Part shown: positions 33,720 to 41,509 of the stretch, piece after piece
How positions within the stretch are numbered: position 1 is the first letter of the stretch
Layout: the number at the start of each line of letters is the position of its first letter
Assembly: GCF_028736035.1 (NCBI RefSeq)
Contig: NZ_CP117866.1
Location: 4,774,001-4,838,000, forward strand
Origin: Streptomyces sp. T12
Lineage (GTDB): Bacteria; Actinomycetota; Actinomycetes; Streptomycetales; Streptomycetaceae
Direction: 5' to 3'
Length of the DNA stretch: 64,000 nucleotides
Notes under the pieces: model-generated
Told to the model about the DNA's origin: nothing
The model's input: the letters and a program-made list of their open reading frames with translations, nothing else
Database searches by the model: none
Position numbers and translations under genes: made by a program

Positions 33720-33926
33720 TCAGCTGGTCGCGAGCCGGACCATGTCCGCCTGCGGCCCCTTCTGACCCTGCGAGATCTCGAAATCGACTCGCTGGCCCTC
33801 TTCCAGGGTGCGGTACCCGTCCATCTGGATCGCGCTGTAGTGGACGAAAACATCCGCACCACCGTCGACCGCGATGAAGCCGTACCCCTTCTCCGCGTTG
33901 AACCACTTGACGGTGCCCTGAGCCAT
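33720..33926 (-). CDS. Cold shock protein (CspA family)
   Basis: 68 residues from ATG 33926 with GGGGAG 6 bases upstream. OB-fold single-strand nucleic-acid-binding protein. RNP1 is KGYGFIAV (13-20) and RNP2 is VFVHYSAIQ (26-34). It begins [13 protein letters not shown] like other actinobacterial Csps and has the conserved acidic [20 protein letters not shown] end. It acts as an RNA chaperone; Streptomyces carry several copies, and this one next to groEL2 corresponds to the SCO4295-type position (from memory). Confidence 0.95.
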   Translation of the reverse strand: MAQGTVKWFNAEKGYGFIAVDGGADVFVHYSAIQMDGYRTLEEGQRVDFEISQGQKGPQADMVRLATS

Positions 33927-34279
33927 GCCTAACTCCCCTATTACTGGCCCTTGCACAGATCCACACTTCGCGGATCCGGGTCAGACCTCACCCCCCATCG
34001 GTCGGGGGCGTGCGCCGGAACGCGTCGACCGCGGCTGAATGTATCTGCCCAACTGCCGTCTGCAACAGGTCAATCGGACGAGAAATCCGGGCACAGCCGG
34101 TCGGGAATGTGGGGACAATTCCCCTGACTTCAGGTCAAGTCGGACCTGATAAACGGAACAAAAGCCGCAAAAAACCCGCACACTTTGGCTACTTCTTGTC
34201 GGGCGGGCGGCAGAAATCAAGGGCCACCGACCCGTGAATCGGCGGCATGTTCCCCAACTGTACCTCGCTCAACCACACA

Positions 34280-34318
34280 GAATTGCCCCCTCCGCTTCTC
34301 TCACGGAGGGGGCAATTC
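34280..34318 (-). terminator. Terminator between MoaD/ThiS and cold shock genes
   Basis: GAATTGCCCCCTCCG (34280-34294) pairs perfectly over 15 bp with CGGAGGGGGCAATTC (34304-34318), flanked by A/T, so it could work in both directions. It ends the MoaD/ThiS transcript. The rest of the 33927-34368 gap, which is less GC-rich than the coding DNA, presumably holds the csp promoter and leader; no further gene was seen. Confidence 0.85.
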
Positions 34319-34368
34319 GATGAACTCTCGGTGACCGGGGTTACCGATGGTAATGATCGGTCATTCGG

Positions 34369-34644
34369 TCAGCCTCCGGCGACCGCCGGAATGATGGAGA
34401 CACCCGCGCCGTCCGGCGTCGCCGTCTCCAGCCCCTGCTCGAAACGGACGTCGTCGTCATTGACGTACACGTTGACGAACCGGCGCAGCTTGCCCTGGTC
34501 GTCGAGAACCCGGGCGGCGATCCCGGTGTGGTTCTTCTCCAGGTCGGCGATGACCTCGGCGAGGGTGCCGCCCTCGGCGCTCACTTCGGCCTGGCCACCC
34601 GTGTAGGTACGCAGGATGGTGGGGATGCGGACGTTGACGCTCAC
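34369..34644 (-). CDS. MoaD/ThiS family sulfur carrier protein
   Basis: 91 residues from GTG 34644. Ubiquitin-like beta-grasp carrier: VNVRIPTILRTYTGG start, GTLAEVIADLEKNHTGIAARV, FVNVYVNDDDVRFEQGLET, and the obligatory C-terminal Gly-Gly in IIPAVAGG. The terminal glycine would be adenylated and converted to a thiocarboxylate that donates sulfur. Like M. tuberculosis CysO it stands outside molybdopterin and thiamin clusters. Its neighbour upstream is the thrC-like gene, 122 bases away on the same strand and under a SAM-I riboswitch, suggesting sulfur delivery in methionine/homocysteine synthesis rather than Moco. Confidence 0.9.
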   Translation of the reverse strand: MSVNVRIPTILRTYTGGQAEVSAEGGTLAEVIADLEKNHTGIAARVLDDQGKLRRFVNVYVNDDDVRFEQGLETATPDGAGVSIIPAVAGG

Positions 34645-34664
34645 GTATGACCTCCGGTCAGGTA

Positions 34665-34746
34665 GTCGCCCCTAGGGGCGCGGGGCTGTGTGGAATTTGC
34701 GACTACCGCCGCGTGGGCACGACCAGCCCCCCACGGCCCGCAGACG
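34665..34746. repeat. Dispersed Streptomyces intergenic repeat, copy in moaD-thrC gap
   Basis: A sequence beginning AGGGGCGCGGGGCTGTG, with ACTACCGCCGCGTGGG and CACGACCAGCC, ending near CACGGCCCGCAG, fills most of the thrC-MoaD intergenic space. The same ordered blocks recur at 42489-42564 at roughly 75 percent identity by eye, and the left end at 31623. This type of repeat is common between genes in Streptomyces. Confidence 0.7.
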
Positions 34747-34766
34747 AAAATCTATGGGACAGGCCC

Positions 34767-36053
34767 CTAGACGAGACCCGCCTCGCGGAACGAGTCGAGG
34801 CTGGGCCGAATGGTCGCAGTCAGCCCCGTACCGGCCACCGCATCCAGCGTCTTGAGACCATCACCGGTGTTGAGAACGACCGTCGTCTTCGTCGGGTCGA
34901 GGACACCGTTCTCGATCAGCTTGCGCGCCACACCCACGGTCACACCGCCGGCGGTCTCCGCGAAGATGCCCTCGGTCCGGGCAAGGACCTTGATCGCGTC
35001 CACGACCTGCTCGTCCGTCACGTCCTCCACCGCACCGCCGGTACGGCGAGCGATGTCCAGGACGTAAGGACCATCCGCCGGGTTGCCGATCGCCAGCGAC
35101 TTGGCGATCGTGTTCGGCTTCTGCGGGCGGACCACGTCGTGCCCCGCCTTGTACGCGGTCGACACCGGCGAGCAGCCCTCGGCCTGCGCACCGAAGATCT
35201 TGTACGGCTTGTCCTCGACGAGCCCGAGCTTGATCAGCTCCTGCAGCCCCTTGTCGATCTTCGTGAGCTGCGAGCCGGAGGCGATCGGCACGACGAGCTG
35301 GTCGGGCAGCTGCCAGCCGAGCTGCTCGCAGATCTCGTACGCCAGGGTCTTGGAGCCCTCGGCGTAGTACGGCCGCAGGTTGACGTTGACGAAGCCCCAG
35401 CCCTCACCGGCCGGGTCGCCGATCAGCTCGGAGCAGAAACGGTTCACGTCGTCGTAGTTGCCCTCGATGCCGACGAGCTCGCCGCCGTACACCGCGGCCA
35501 TGACGACCTTGCCCTGCTCCAGGTCGTGCGGGATGAACACGCAGGAGCGGAAGCCGGCGCGGGCCGCCGCGGCGCCCACCGCACCGGCGAGGTTGCCGGT
35601 CGAGGAGCACGACAGGGTGGTGAAGCCGAAGGCGCGGGCGGCCTCCAGGGCCTGGGCGACGACACGGTCCTTGAAGGAGTGCGTCGGGTTGCCGGAGTCG
35701 TCCTTGATGAAGAGCTTGCCGGCGTCGACGCCCAGCTCACGCGCGAGGTTGTCGGCCTTGACGAGCTTGGTCCAGCCGGGGTTGATGTTCGGCTTGGTGG
35801 CCACGTCGGCCGGGACGGGCAGGAGCGGCGCGTAGCGCCAGATGTTCGCGGGACCCGCCTCGATCTGCTTGCGGAGCTCCTCGGCGTCGTAGGCCGAGAA
35901 GTCGTACGCGATCTCCAGCGGGCCGAAACACTCCTCGCACGCGAAGACCGGTCCGAGGGGCACCCGGTGACCGCACTCGCGGCAGGACAGCGCCGCGGCG
36001 GGACCAAGGTCTACGGTGGATTCGGTGGTGCTTGCAACAGTCTGCACAGCCAT
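34767..36053 (-). CDS. thrC: Threonine synthase-like PLP enzyme under SAM riboswitch (possible homocysteine synthase)
   Basis: 428 residues from ATG 36053. PLP fold type II enzyme. An N-terminal zinc ribbon has Cys24, Cys27, Cys39 and Cys42; the PLP lysine is Lys128 in NPTHSFKDRVV; SSTGNLAGAVGAAAA and IASGSQLTKIDKG form the phosphate and cofactor loops. Threonine synthase converts O-phosphohomoserine to threonine. Three facts here argue for a sulfur role: a SAM-I riboswitch controls it, a lone MoaD/ThiS carrier follows it, and the CysM-CysO pair of mycobacteria is a close analogy with O-phosphoserine. A homocysteine synthase using O-phosphohomoserine and carrier thiocarboxylate is therefore plausible. 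I recall a Streptomyces report of such a pair (MetM/MetO) but cannot verify it. Annotation as thrC remains the default. Confidence 0.85.
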   Translation of the reverse strand: MAVQTVASTTESTVDLGPAAALSCRECGHRVPLGPVFACEECFGPLEIAYDFSAYDAEELRKQIEAGPANIWRYAPLLPVPADVATKPNINPGWTKLVKADNLARELGVDAGKLFIKDDSGNPTHSFKDRVVAQALEAARAFGFTTLSCSSTGNLAGAVGAAAARAGFRSCVFIPHDLEQGKVVMAAVYGGELVGIEGNYDDVNRFCSELIGDPAGEGWGFVNVNLRPYYAEGSKTLAYEICEQLGWQLPDQLVVPIASGSQLTKIDKGLQELIKLGLVEDKPYKIFGAQAEGCSPVSTAYKAGHDVVRPQKPNTIAKSLAIGNPADGPYVLDIARRTGGAVEDVTDEQVVDAIKVLARTEGIFAETAGGVTVGVARKLIENGVLDPTKTTVVLNTGDGLKTLDAVAGTGLTATIRPSLDSFREAGLV

Positions 36054-36073
36054 GTGAGGCGAGGCCCTTTCTC

Positions 36074-36228
36074 CTCATCTTCCTCACGACGCATCTCGCC
36101 GTGAGACGGATTTGGCACCTTCCCTAGCCGGGAGCCTCGCGGAGACGATCGACAGTGATCGCTACGAGAACCGACTGGAGGGTTGCCGGGGCTTCATCGG
36201 GCCGTTTCCCTCTGCCCCTCTGGATGAG
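36074..36228 (-). promoter_or_regulatory. SAM-I (S-box) riboswitch upstream of thrC-like gene
   Basis: On the minus strand, reading from 36228, the conserved S-box elements appear in order. They are CTCATCCAGAGGGGCAGAGG (P1/P2), GGCCCGATGAAGCCCCGGCA (P2/P3 core), GGTGCCAAATCC (P3/J3-4 region), a P4 hairpin CACGGCGAGATGCGTCGTG, and AAGATGAG closing P1 with the first CTCATC. The last three bases of P1 overlap GGAG of the ribosome binding region, about 20 bases before the ATG. SAM binding would therefore be expected to hide the ribosome binding site, a translational off switch. The remaining space to 36363 contains the divergent promoters. Confidence 0.93.
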
Positions 36229-36363
36229 CTGTATTCGGTTGTTAACGGCGGTTGACCCCGGACATGCGATGGTCATCCGCGTTGTTCAAGACTGTAACCG
36301 ACGGCCAGGACAGTTGAGAGAGTCCGTCCGAACCGCGAGACAAACCGTGAGGAGCCGCCAACC

Positions 36364-37308
36364 GTGCTGGAAGAAGTCGAGCGCTGGCTGAGCACCCGCT
36401 CCTGGTCCGTGACCGATCGCCCGCTCCACCAGATCCTGGCCGCCAAGCAGCGTACGGGCCAGTCGGTCTCCGTCGTGCTGCCGGCGCTCAACGAGGAGGA
36501 GACGGTCGGCGACATCGTCGCGATCATCCGTCACGACCTCATGCAGCAGGTTCCGCTGGTCGACGAGATCGTCGTTGTCGACTCGGGATCCACCGACCGC
36601 ACCTCCGAGGTGGCCGCCGCCGCGGGCGCCCGGGTCGTCCACCGCGACGACATCCTGCCCCGCATCCCGACCGTGCCCGGCAAGGGCGAGGTGCTGTGGC
36701 GCTCGCTGCTCGTCACGCGCGGCGACATCGTCTGCTTCATCGACGCGGACCTGAGGGAGTTCAAGTCCGACTTCGTCTCCGGCATCGTGGGCCCGCTGCT
36801 GACCGACCCCGAGGTCGATCTGGTGAAGGGCATGTACGACCGCCCCCTCGGCGGCGCGGCCGGGCAGGGCGGCCGGGTGACCGAGCTGATGGCGCGCCCG
36901 CTGCTGAACATGCACTGGCCGCAGCTGGCCGGTTTCGTGCAGCCGCTCGGCGGCGAGTACGCGGCCCGCCGCTCGCTGCTGGAACAGCTCCCCTTCCCCG
37001 TGGGCTACGGCGTCGAGCTCGGCATGCTGGTCGACGCCCTGCACCTGGTGGGCCTCGACGCCCTGGCCCAGGTGGACGTGGGCGTCCGCAAGCACCGCCA
37101 CCAGGACGGACAGGCCCTTGGCCGGATGTCCGCCGCGATCTACCGCACGGCCCAGCTGCGGCTGGCCCGCGGGCACCTCATCCGCCCCTCCCTCACCCAG
37201 TTCGAGCGGGGCGAGGACGGGTTCGAGCCGCGCACGTTCTCCGTGGACACGGAAGAGCGGCCGCCGATGGCGGAGATCGCGGAGTACGCCTCCCGCAAGG
37301 TGGCTTGA
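36364..37308 (+). CDS. gpgS: Glucosyl-3-phosphoglycerate synthase
   Basis: 314 residues from GTG 36364 with GAGGAG 12 bases upstream. GT-A glycosyltransferase (GT81 type) that makes glucosyl-3-phosphoglycerate, precursor of glucosylglycerate, a compatible solute and seed of methylglucose polysaccharide. Visible: VVLPALNEEETVGD (38-50), VVDSGSTDRTSE (71-82), nucleotide/metal DAD at 127-129, and late HRHQDGQALGRMS typical for this family. It lies directly before otsA on the same strand, 108 bases apart. The locus thus handles UDP-glucose-derived solutes. Length is normal. Confidence 0.9.
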   Translation: MLEEVERWLSTRSWSVTDRPLHQILAAKQRTGQSVSVVLPALNEEETVGDIVAIIRHDLMQQVPLVDEIVVVDSGSTDRTSEVAAAAGARVVHRDDILPRIPTVPGKGEVLWRSLLVTRGDIVCFIDADLREFKSDFVSGIVGPLLTDPEVDLVKGMYDRPLGGAAGQGGRVTELMARPLLNMHWPQLAGFVQPLGGEYAARRSLLEQLPFPVGYGVELGMLVDALHLVGLDALAQVDVGVRKHRHQDGQALGRMSAAIYRTAQLRLARGHLIRPSLTQFERGEDGFEPRTFSVDTEERPPMAEIAEYASRKVA

Positions 37309-37416
37309 AGGTGGCTTGAATGCGGCCTGAAGCTCGTCCGGAACGTCGTATACGGCCCCTGCCAGTGAGGTGAACCGCACGTTTGAGCGGTTCCGGGCCG
37401 GGCTAGGTTGAGGCGT

Positions 37417-38835
37417 ATGGCTTCCACGCAGGATGCGCAGGGTGCTGCCAAGGTGCTGGTCGCGTCGAACCGCGGTCCGGTCTCGTACGAGGTGCGCGAC
37501 GACGGCTCGCTGCACTCCAAGCGGGGCGGCGGCGGAGTCGTCTCCGGACTGTCGGCGATCGGGCCGGACGCGGGCGCCCTGTGGGTGTGCTCCGCGCTGT
37601 CCGAGGGGGACCGGGAGGCGGTGCGGCGCGGGGTCGGCGAGGGCGGCGTGCTGATGCTGGACATCCCGGCCGACGTGCACGCCGACGCCTACAACGGCAT
37701 CGCGAACTCGGTCCTCTGGTTCGTCCACCACATGCTCTACCAGACGCCGCTGGAGCCGGTCTTCGACGCCGAGTTCCAGCGGCAGTGGGCGTCGTACGAG
37801 GCGTACAACCGGGCCTTCGCCGAGGCGTTGGCCGGGCAGGCGGCGCCGGGTGCGGCGGTGCTGGTGCAGGACTATCACCTGTGCCTGGTGCCGGGGATGC
37901 TGCGCGAGCTGCGCCCTGACCTCCGTATCGGCCACTTCTCGCACACGCCGTGGGCGCCGCCGGAGTACTTCCGGATGCTGCCCGACGATGTCGCCGGCGA
38001 GGTGCTGCGCGGGATGCTCGGCGCGGACCGGCTGGGGTTCCTCACCCGCCGGTGGGCCGACGCGTTCGAGGCGTGCTGTGCTCAGTTCGCCGGCGGGCTG
38101 CGGGGTACGCGGGTCGGGGTGCACGGGCTGGGGGCGGACGCGGACTTCCTGCGGACGCGTTCGCATGAGTCCGACGTGGCCGAGCGGATGGCGGTGCTGA
38201 GGGGTGAGATCGGTGTGGCGCCGGACGGGAGCGCCCGCAAGACCGTCGTGCGGGTCGACCGGACCGAGCTGTCCAAGAACATCGTGCGGGGCCTGCTGGC
38301 GTACCGGCAGCTGCTCGACGACCACCCCGAGTGGCGTGAGCGGGTGGTGCACGTGGCGTTCGCGTATCCGTCGCGGCAGGACCTGGCGGTCTACCGGGAG
38401 TACACGGCGGAGGTCCAGCGCCTGGCCGAGGAGATCAACTCCCGGTACGGGACGCCGGGTTGGACCCCGGTGGTCCTCCACGTCAAGGACGACTTCGCCC
38501 GCTCGCTGGCCGCGTACCGGCTGGCGGACGTGGCCCTGGTCAACCCCATCCGGGACGGCATGAACCTCGTCGCGAAGGAGGTGCCGGTCGTCTCCGACGA
38601 GGGGTGCGCGCTGGTGCTGTCGCGGGAGGCGGGGGCCTTCGCGGAGCTGGGCGAGGACGCGATCGCCGTGAACCCGTACGACGTGATGGACACGGCGCGG
38701 GCGCTGCACGAGGCGTTGTCCATGGGGCCGGAGGAGCGGGCGGAACGGTCGAAGAGGCTGACTGCGGCCGCGACCGCGCTCCCCCCGGCCCAGTGGTTCC
38801 TGGACCAGCTGCATGCGCTGGACGAGGAGAACTAG
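37417..38835 (+). CDS. otsA: Alpha,alpha-trehalose-phosphate synthase
   Basis: 472 residues from ATG 37417 (the frame stays open upstream to 37408). GT20 retaining glycosyltransferase that makes trehalose-6-phosphate from a sugar nucleotide and glucose-6-phosphate. Evidence: N-terminal VASNRGPVSYEV, GGVVSGLS, WFVHHMLYQTP, VQDYHLCLVPGMLRE, IGHFSHTPWAPPEYFRMLP, VDRTELSKNIVRGLLAYRQL, and the late NPIRDGMNLVAKE. OtsB is encoded convergently just after it. Trehalose protects Streptomyces spores and hyphae. Confidence 0.95.
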   Translation: MASTQDAQGAAKVLVASNRGPVSYEVRDDGSLHSKRGGGGVVSGLSAIGPDAGALWVCSALSEGDREAVRRGVGEGGVLMLDIPADVHADAYNGIANSVLWFVHHMLYQTPLEPVFDAEFQRQWASYEAYNRAFAEALAGQAAPGAAVLVQDYHLCLVPGMLRELRPDLRIGHFSHTPWAPPEYFRMLPDDVAGEVLRGMLGADRLGFLTRRWADAFEACCAQFAGGLRGTRVGVHGLGADADFLRTRSHESDVAERMAVLRGEIGVAPDGSARKTVVRVDRTELSKNIVRGLLAYRQLLDDHPEWRERVVHVAFAYPSRQDLAVYREYTAEVQRLAEEINSRYGTPGWTPVVLHVKDDFARSLAAYRLADVALVNPIRDGMNLVAKEVPVVSDEGCALVLSREAGAFAELGEDAIAVNPYDVMDTARALHEALSMGPEERAERSKRLTAAATALPPAQWFLDQLHALDEEN

Positions 38836-38868
38836 GAGGGCCAGGAGGGCCAGGCGGGCCAGGAGGCT
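38836..38868. repeat. GGGCCAGGA repeat between otsA and otsB
   Basis: Three and a half units of the type GGAGGGCCA/GGCGGGCCA separate the convergent otsA and otsB genes. The run may act in termination or be replication slippage; it is too short to judge. Confidence 0.5.
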
Positions 38869-38870
38869 GG

Positions 38871-39707
38871 TCAGCCCGTCTGGGCGGCGATCGCCTGCAG
38901 CAGCCGTACGACCCCCTGCGGGCCGTCCACCACCACGTCCGCCTTCTTCGACAGCTCGGTGACCTCCTCGCTGCCGCTGCAGACCAGGAGGCCCGGGGTG
39001 CCGTCGGAGCGGAGTTCGTCGACGGCGGCGTAGGCGGGGAGGTCGCCGAGGTCGTCGCCGGCGTAGAGGACGGACCCGGCGCCGAGTTCGCGGACGTACT
39101 CGCTCAGCGCCACGCCCTTGTCCATGCCGGGCGGGCGGAGTTCGAGGACCATGCGCCCCGGTTCGACGATGAGGCCGTTGCGGGTGGCGAGGTCGGTGAG
39201 GGGCTCGCGGAGGGCGTCGAAGGTGCCCTGGGGGTCGGCCGCGCGGCGCGTGTGCACGGCGACGGCATGCCCCTTGTCCTCGATCCATGCGCCCTGGGTG
39301 CTTGCGAGGAGGCCCGGCAGTTCGGCGCGGACGGCTGCGACGCCGGGGTGGGGGTCGGGTGCGGTGACCTCACCGCTGACCGCGTCCCAGCGCTCGGCGC
39401 CGTAGTGCCCGAGCACGACGAGGTGCTCCAGCCCCGGGACCCCGGCGAATCCGCCGTACTGGACGGCGACGTCGGCCGGACGGCCGGTGATCACCGCCAC
39501 GGAGGCCACCTTCGGGGCGAGCGCGGCGAGCGCCGGCAGCGCGTCGGGGTGGGCGCGGGCCTTCTCGGGGTCGGGCACGATCGGCGCGAGGGTGCCGTCG
39601 AAGTCGAGGGCGACGAGTGCGCGGGCGGGGCGGGCGAGGATGGCCGCGAGGCCGTCGCGACCGGGCTGGGTCGCGGGGGTCGGCAGGGGGTCCGGTGAGT
39701 TACCCAT
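38871..39707 (-). CDS. otsB: Trehalose-6-phosphate phosphatase
   Basis: 278 residues from ATG 39707. HAD phosphatase removing phosphate from trehalose-6-phosphate. Motif I is ALDFDGTLAPIV with Asp35 and Asp37, motif II AVITGRP (about 75), the family-specific GHYGAERW (about 98), ELRPPGMDKGVALSEYVRE with the conserved lysine, and motif IV YAGDDLGDLPAY. It completes the otsA pathway from the opposite strand. Confidence 0.95.
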   Translation of the reverse strand: MGNSPDPLPTPATQPGRDGLAAILARPARALVALDFDGTLAPIVPDPEKARAHPDALPALAALAPKVASVAVITGRPADVAVQYGGFAGVPGLEHLVVLGHYGAERWDAVSGEVTAPDPHPGVAAVRAELPGLLASTQGAWIEDKGHAVAVHTRRAADPQGTFDALREPLTDLATRNGLIVEPGRMVLELRPPGMDKGVALSEYVRELGAGSVLYAGDDLGDLPAYAAVDELRSDGTPGLLVCSGSEEVTELSKKADVVVDGPQGVVRLLQAIAAQTG

Positions 39708-39750
39708 ACGACGACCCTATCCACGCGGGGTCGCGCATATCCCTGTGTCT

Positions 39751-39776
39751 CGCCCCCGCCAGGGGGCTCCGCCCCC
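39751..39776. terminator. GC hairpin in otsB-DUF3263 gap
   Basis: GGGGGC (39762-39767), TCC, GCCCCC (39771-39776), with an adjacent CGCCCCCGCC that can pair in the other register. Such CGCCCCC/GGGGGC hairpins are common between Streptomyces genes and may terminate transcription of the DUF3263-side gene or be a repeat element. Confidence 0.4.
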
Positions 39777-39803
39777 AGGAACGGGAGACCCGGCCCGTAC
39801 CCG

Positions 39804-40073
39804 TCACCGCTCCCCCCGCCGCGCCTCCCGCACCCGCCGCAGCCGGTTCACCGTCACCGGATCGTGGGCCAGAGCCCGGGCGTCGTCCAGCAGGGCGTTC
39901 AACAGCTGGTAGTAGCGGACAGGGGCCAGGCCCAGTTCCTCGCGTATGGCCCGCTCCTTCGCGCCGGGACCCGCAAAGCCCCGGCGTTCCAGGGCGAGGA
40001 TGGCCTGCTCGCGCTCCGCGAGGACGGGGGCGGGGGCGGGGGCGGCGACGTCCTCAGGCTGGTCCTGGCTCAT
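39804..40073 (-). CDS. DUF3263 domain protein
   Basis: 89 residues from ATG 40073. Short helical protein: LAEREQAILALERRGFAGPG, KERAIREELGLAPVRYYQ, NALLDDARALAHDPVTVNRLRR. This matches DUF3263, an actinobacterial family with a sigma-factor-like or HTH helix pattern (the AKERAIREELGL segment resembles a recognition helix region). A DNA-binding role is inferred only. It is in the same direction as the sugar-binding lipoprotein gene, which starts upstream and ends 35 bases before it. Confidence 0.85.
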   Translation of the reverse strand: MSQDQPEDVAAPAPAPVLAEREQAILALERRGFAGPGAKERAIREELGLAPVRYYQLLNALLDDARALAHDPVTVNRLRRVREARRGER

Positions 40074-40108
40074 GTGTCGCACCGTAACGCCCCCCACCGA
40101 CAAGCGAC

Positions 40109-41437
40109 CTACTCGGCAGTCTCCGCCCGCGTAGCCGTCGACTGCAGCTGCGCCAGGATCGCCGACGGGCTGCCGCCGGACGCGACCGTCTTGCCGATGC
40201 GCTTCTTGATGTCCGCGCTGACCGCGGCCCAGGAGGTCCGGCCGACCGGGTAGAGCTCGGACAGCGGGAGTTCCTCGAGGAAGGGCTTGAGGTCGGCGTC
40301 CCCCTTGGCCCCGGTCATCACCGTGGACGCGGAGTTCGTGACGGGCAGCAGGTCGTACTCGCGGGAGAAGTCCAGGACGTTCTGCTTGTCGTAGACGAAG
40401 TCGAGGAACTCGCCCACCTGCTCGGCATGGCCGTTCTGCTTGAAGGCCATCATCCAGTCGGCGACGCCCATGGACATCTTGGTGGGCCCGTCCGACCCGG
40501 GCATGGGCACCATGCCGAACTTCACGCCCTTGTCCGCGGCGATCCGCATCAGCGAGGGGTGGCCGTTGAGCATGCCGACGTCACCGGCCGCGAAGGCGGA
40601 GAACGCGTCGGCCCGGTTGAGCTCGCCGGGCGCGACCGGGCCCGTGAGCTGCTTGCCGACCAGGTTGTTCTTGAGCCAGTTGAAGGTGGCGACGTTCTCG
40701 GCGGAGTCGATGCTGTACGTGCCGAGGTCGAAGTCGGTGTAGCCGCCCCCGCCGCTGAGCAGCCACTGCATCGTCTCGGCCTGCGCCTCCTCGGGCCCGA
40801 GCGGCAGCGCGTACGGGTACTTCACGCCCTTTGCCTTGAGCGCCTCGGCGTCGGCGGCCAGCTCCTTCCAGGTCGTCGGCGCGGTGAGGCCGGCCTCCTG
40901 GAAGAGGGTCTTGTTGTAGAAGAGCAGGCGCGTGGAGGAGGCGAACGGAATGCCGTACTGCACCCCGTTGACCTGCCCGGCGTCCGCGAGCTGCGAGACG
41001 AAGTCGGCCTGGACGGGGATGGAGAGCAGGTCGTCGGCCTCGTAGAGGAGGTCCTTCGCGGCGTAGTCCGCGTACGCGCCGATCTGCGCCATGTCCGGCG
41101 CCTTCCCGGCGTCGACCATCTCCTTGACCTTGGCGTCGACGTCGTTCCAGGAGTACACCGTGACGTCGACGCGCACGCCGGCGTGCTCCTCCTCGTACTC
41201 CTTGACGAGCTTGTCCCAGTACTTCTGGGAACCGTTCGCCTCACTGTCCCCGTAGTCCGCGGCGACCAGCTTCAGCGTCACCTCGTCCGAACCACCGGTC
41301 AGCCCACAGCCGCCCAGAGCCGCCGTCAGGCCCAGCGCGGTCATCGCCGCGATCGTTCCCGTACGCCCTGTACTCCTACGCCGCTGCACGCAGAACCGCC
41401 CCACACCCATGTTCGAAACTTTCGAAACGTCATACAT
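40109..41437 (-). CDS. Sugar ABC transporter substrate-binding lipoprotein
   Basis: 442 residues from ATG 41437, preceded by GGGGGC; an ATG at 41410 would remove nine residues but lacks a site. A basic N-terminus (QRRRSTGRTG) and hydrophobic core lead to the lipobox LGGC, so the mature protein is a membrane-attached lipoprotein. The body is a family 1 solute-binding protein: SWNDVDAKVKEMVDAGKAPD, GIPFASSTRLLFYNKTLFQEAG, FSAFAAGDVGMLNGHPSL. No permease or ATPase genes flank it; Streptomyces sugar ABC systems share the MsiK ATPase. Two DasR-like sites in the divergent region shared with nagKA indicate an amino-sugar ligand, which is inference. Confidence 0.88.
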   Translation of the reverse strand: MYDVSKVSNMGVGRFCVQRRRSTGRTGTIAAMTALGLTAALGGCGLTGGSDEVTLKLVAADYGDSEANGSQKYWDKLVKEYEEEHAGVRVDVTVYSWNDVDAKVKEMVDAGKAPDMAQIGAYADYAAKDLLYEADDLLSIPVQADFVSQLADAGQVNGVQYGIPFASSTRLLFYNKTLFQEAGLTAPTTWKELAADAEALKAKGVKYPYALPLGPEEAQAETMQWLLSGGGGYTDFDLGTYSIDSAENVATFNWLKNNLVGKQLTGPVAPGELNRADAFSAFAAGDVGMLNGHPSLMRIAADKGVKFGMVPMPGSDGPTKMSMGVADWMMAFKQNGHAEQVGEFLDFVYDKQNVLDFSREYDLLPVTNSASTVMTGAKGDADLKPFLEELPLSELYPVGRTSWAAVSADIKKRIGKTVASGGSPSAILAQLQSTATRAETAE

Positions 41438-41447
41438 ATTGCCCCCA

Positions 41448-41463
41448 TAAGGTCTACACCACG
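41448..41463. promoter_or_regulatory. DasR-responsive element (dre), lipoprotein-proximal
   Basis: TAAGGTCTACACCACG against the consensus ACTGGTCTAGACCACT: the core GGTCTA and ACCAC are kept. It lies 11 bases upstream of the lipoprotein start codon and 46 bases before nagK. Confidence 0.75.
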
Positions 41464-41465
41464 TA

Positions 41466-41481
41466 AGTGGACTAGACCTCT
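41466..41481. promoter_or_regulatory. DasR-responsive element (dre), nagK-proximal
   Basis: AGTGGACTAGACCTCT against AGTGGTCTAGACCAGT (the dre consensus read the other way): 13 of 16 positions match. Its centre is 18 bases from the first dre. DasR is the GntR-type amino sugar repressor, so glucosamine-6-phosphate made by NagA would release it. Confidence 0.8.
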
Positions 41482-41509
41482 CGCGGGTAGGCAAGCCACA
41501 CTGTCCCTC

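Noticed and set aside
36286-39288. 1000-codon open frame on the minus strand across gpgS and otsA
   Set aside because: It lies opposite two well-supported genes and its translation is Arg/Pro/Gly-rich with no domains, as expected for the antisense frame of very GC-rich genes.
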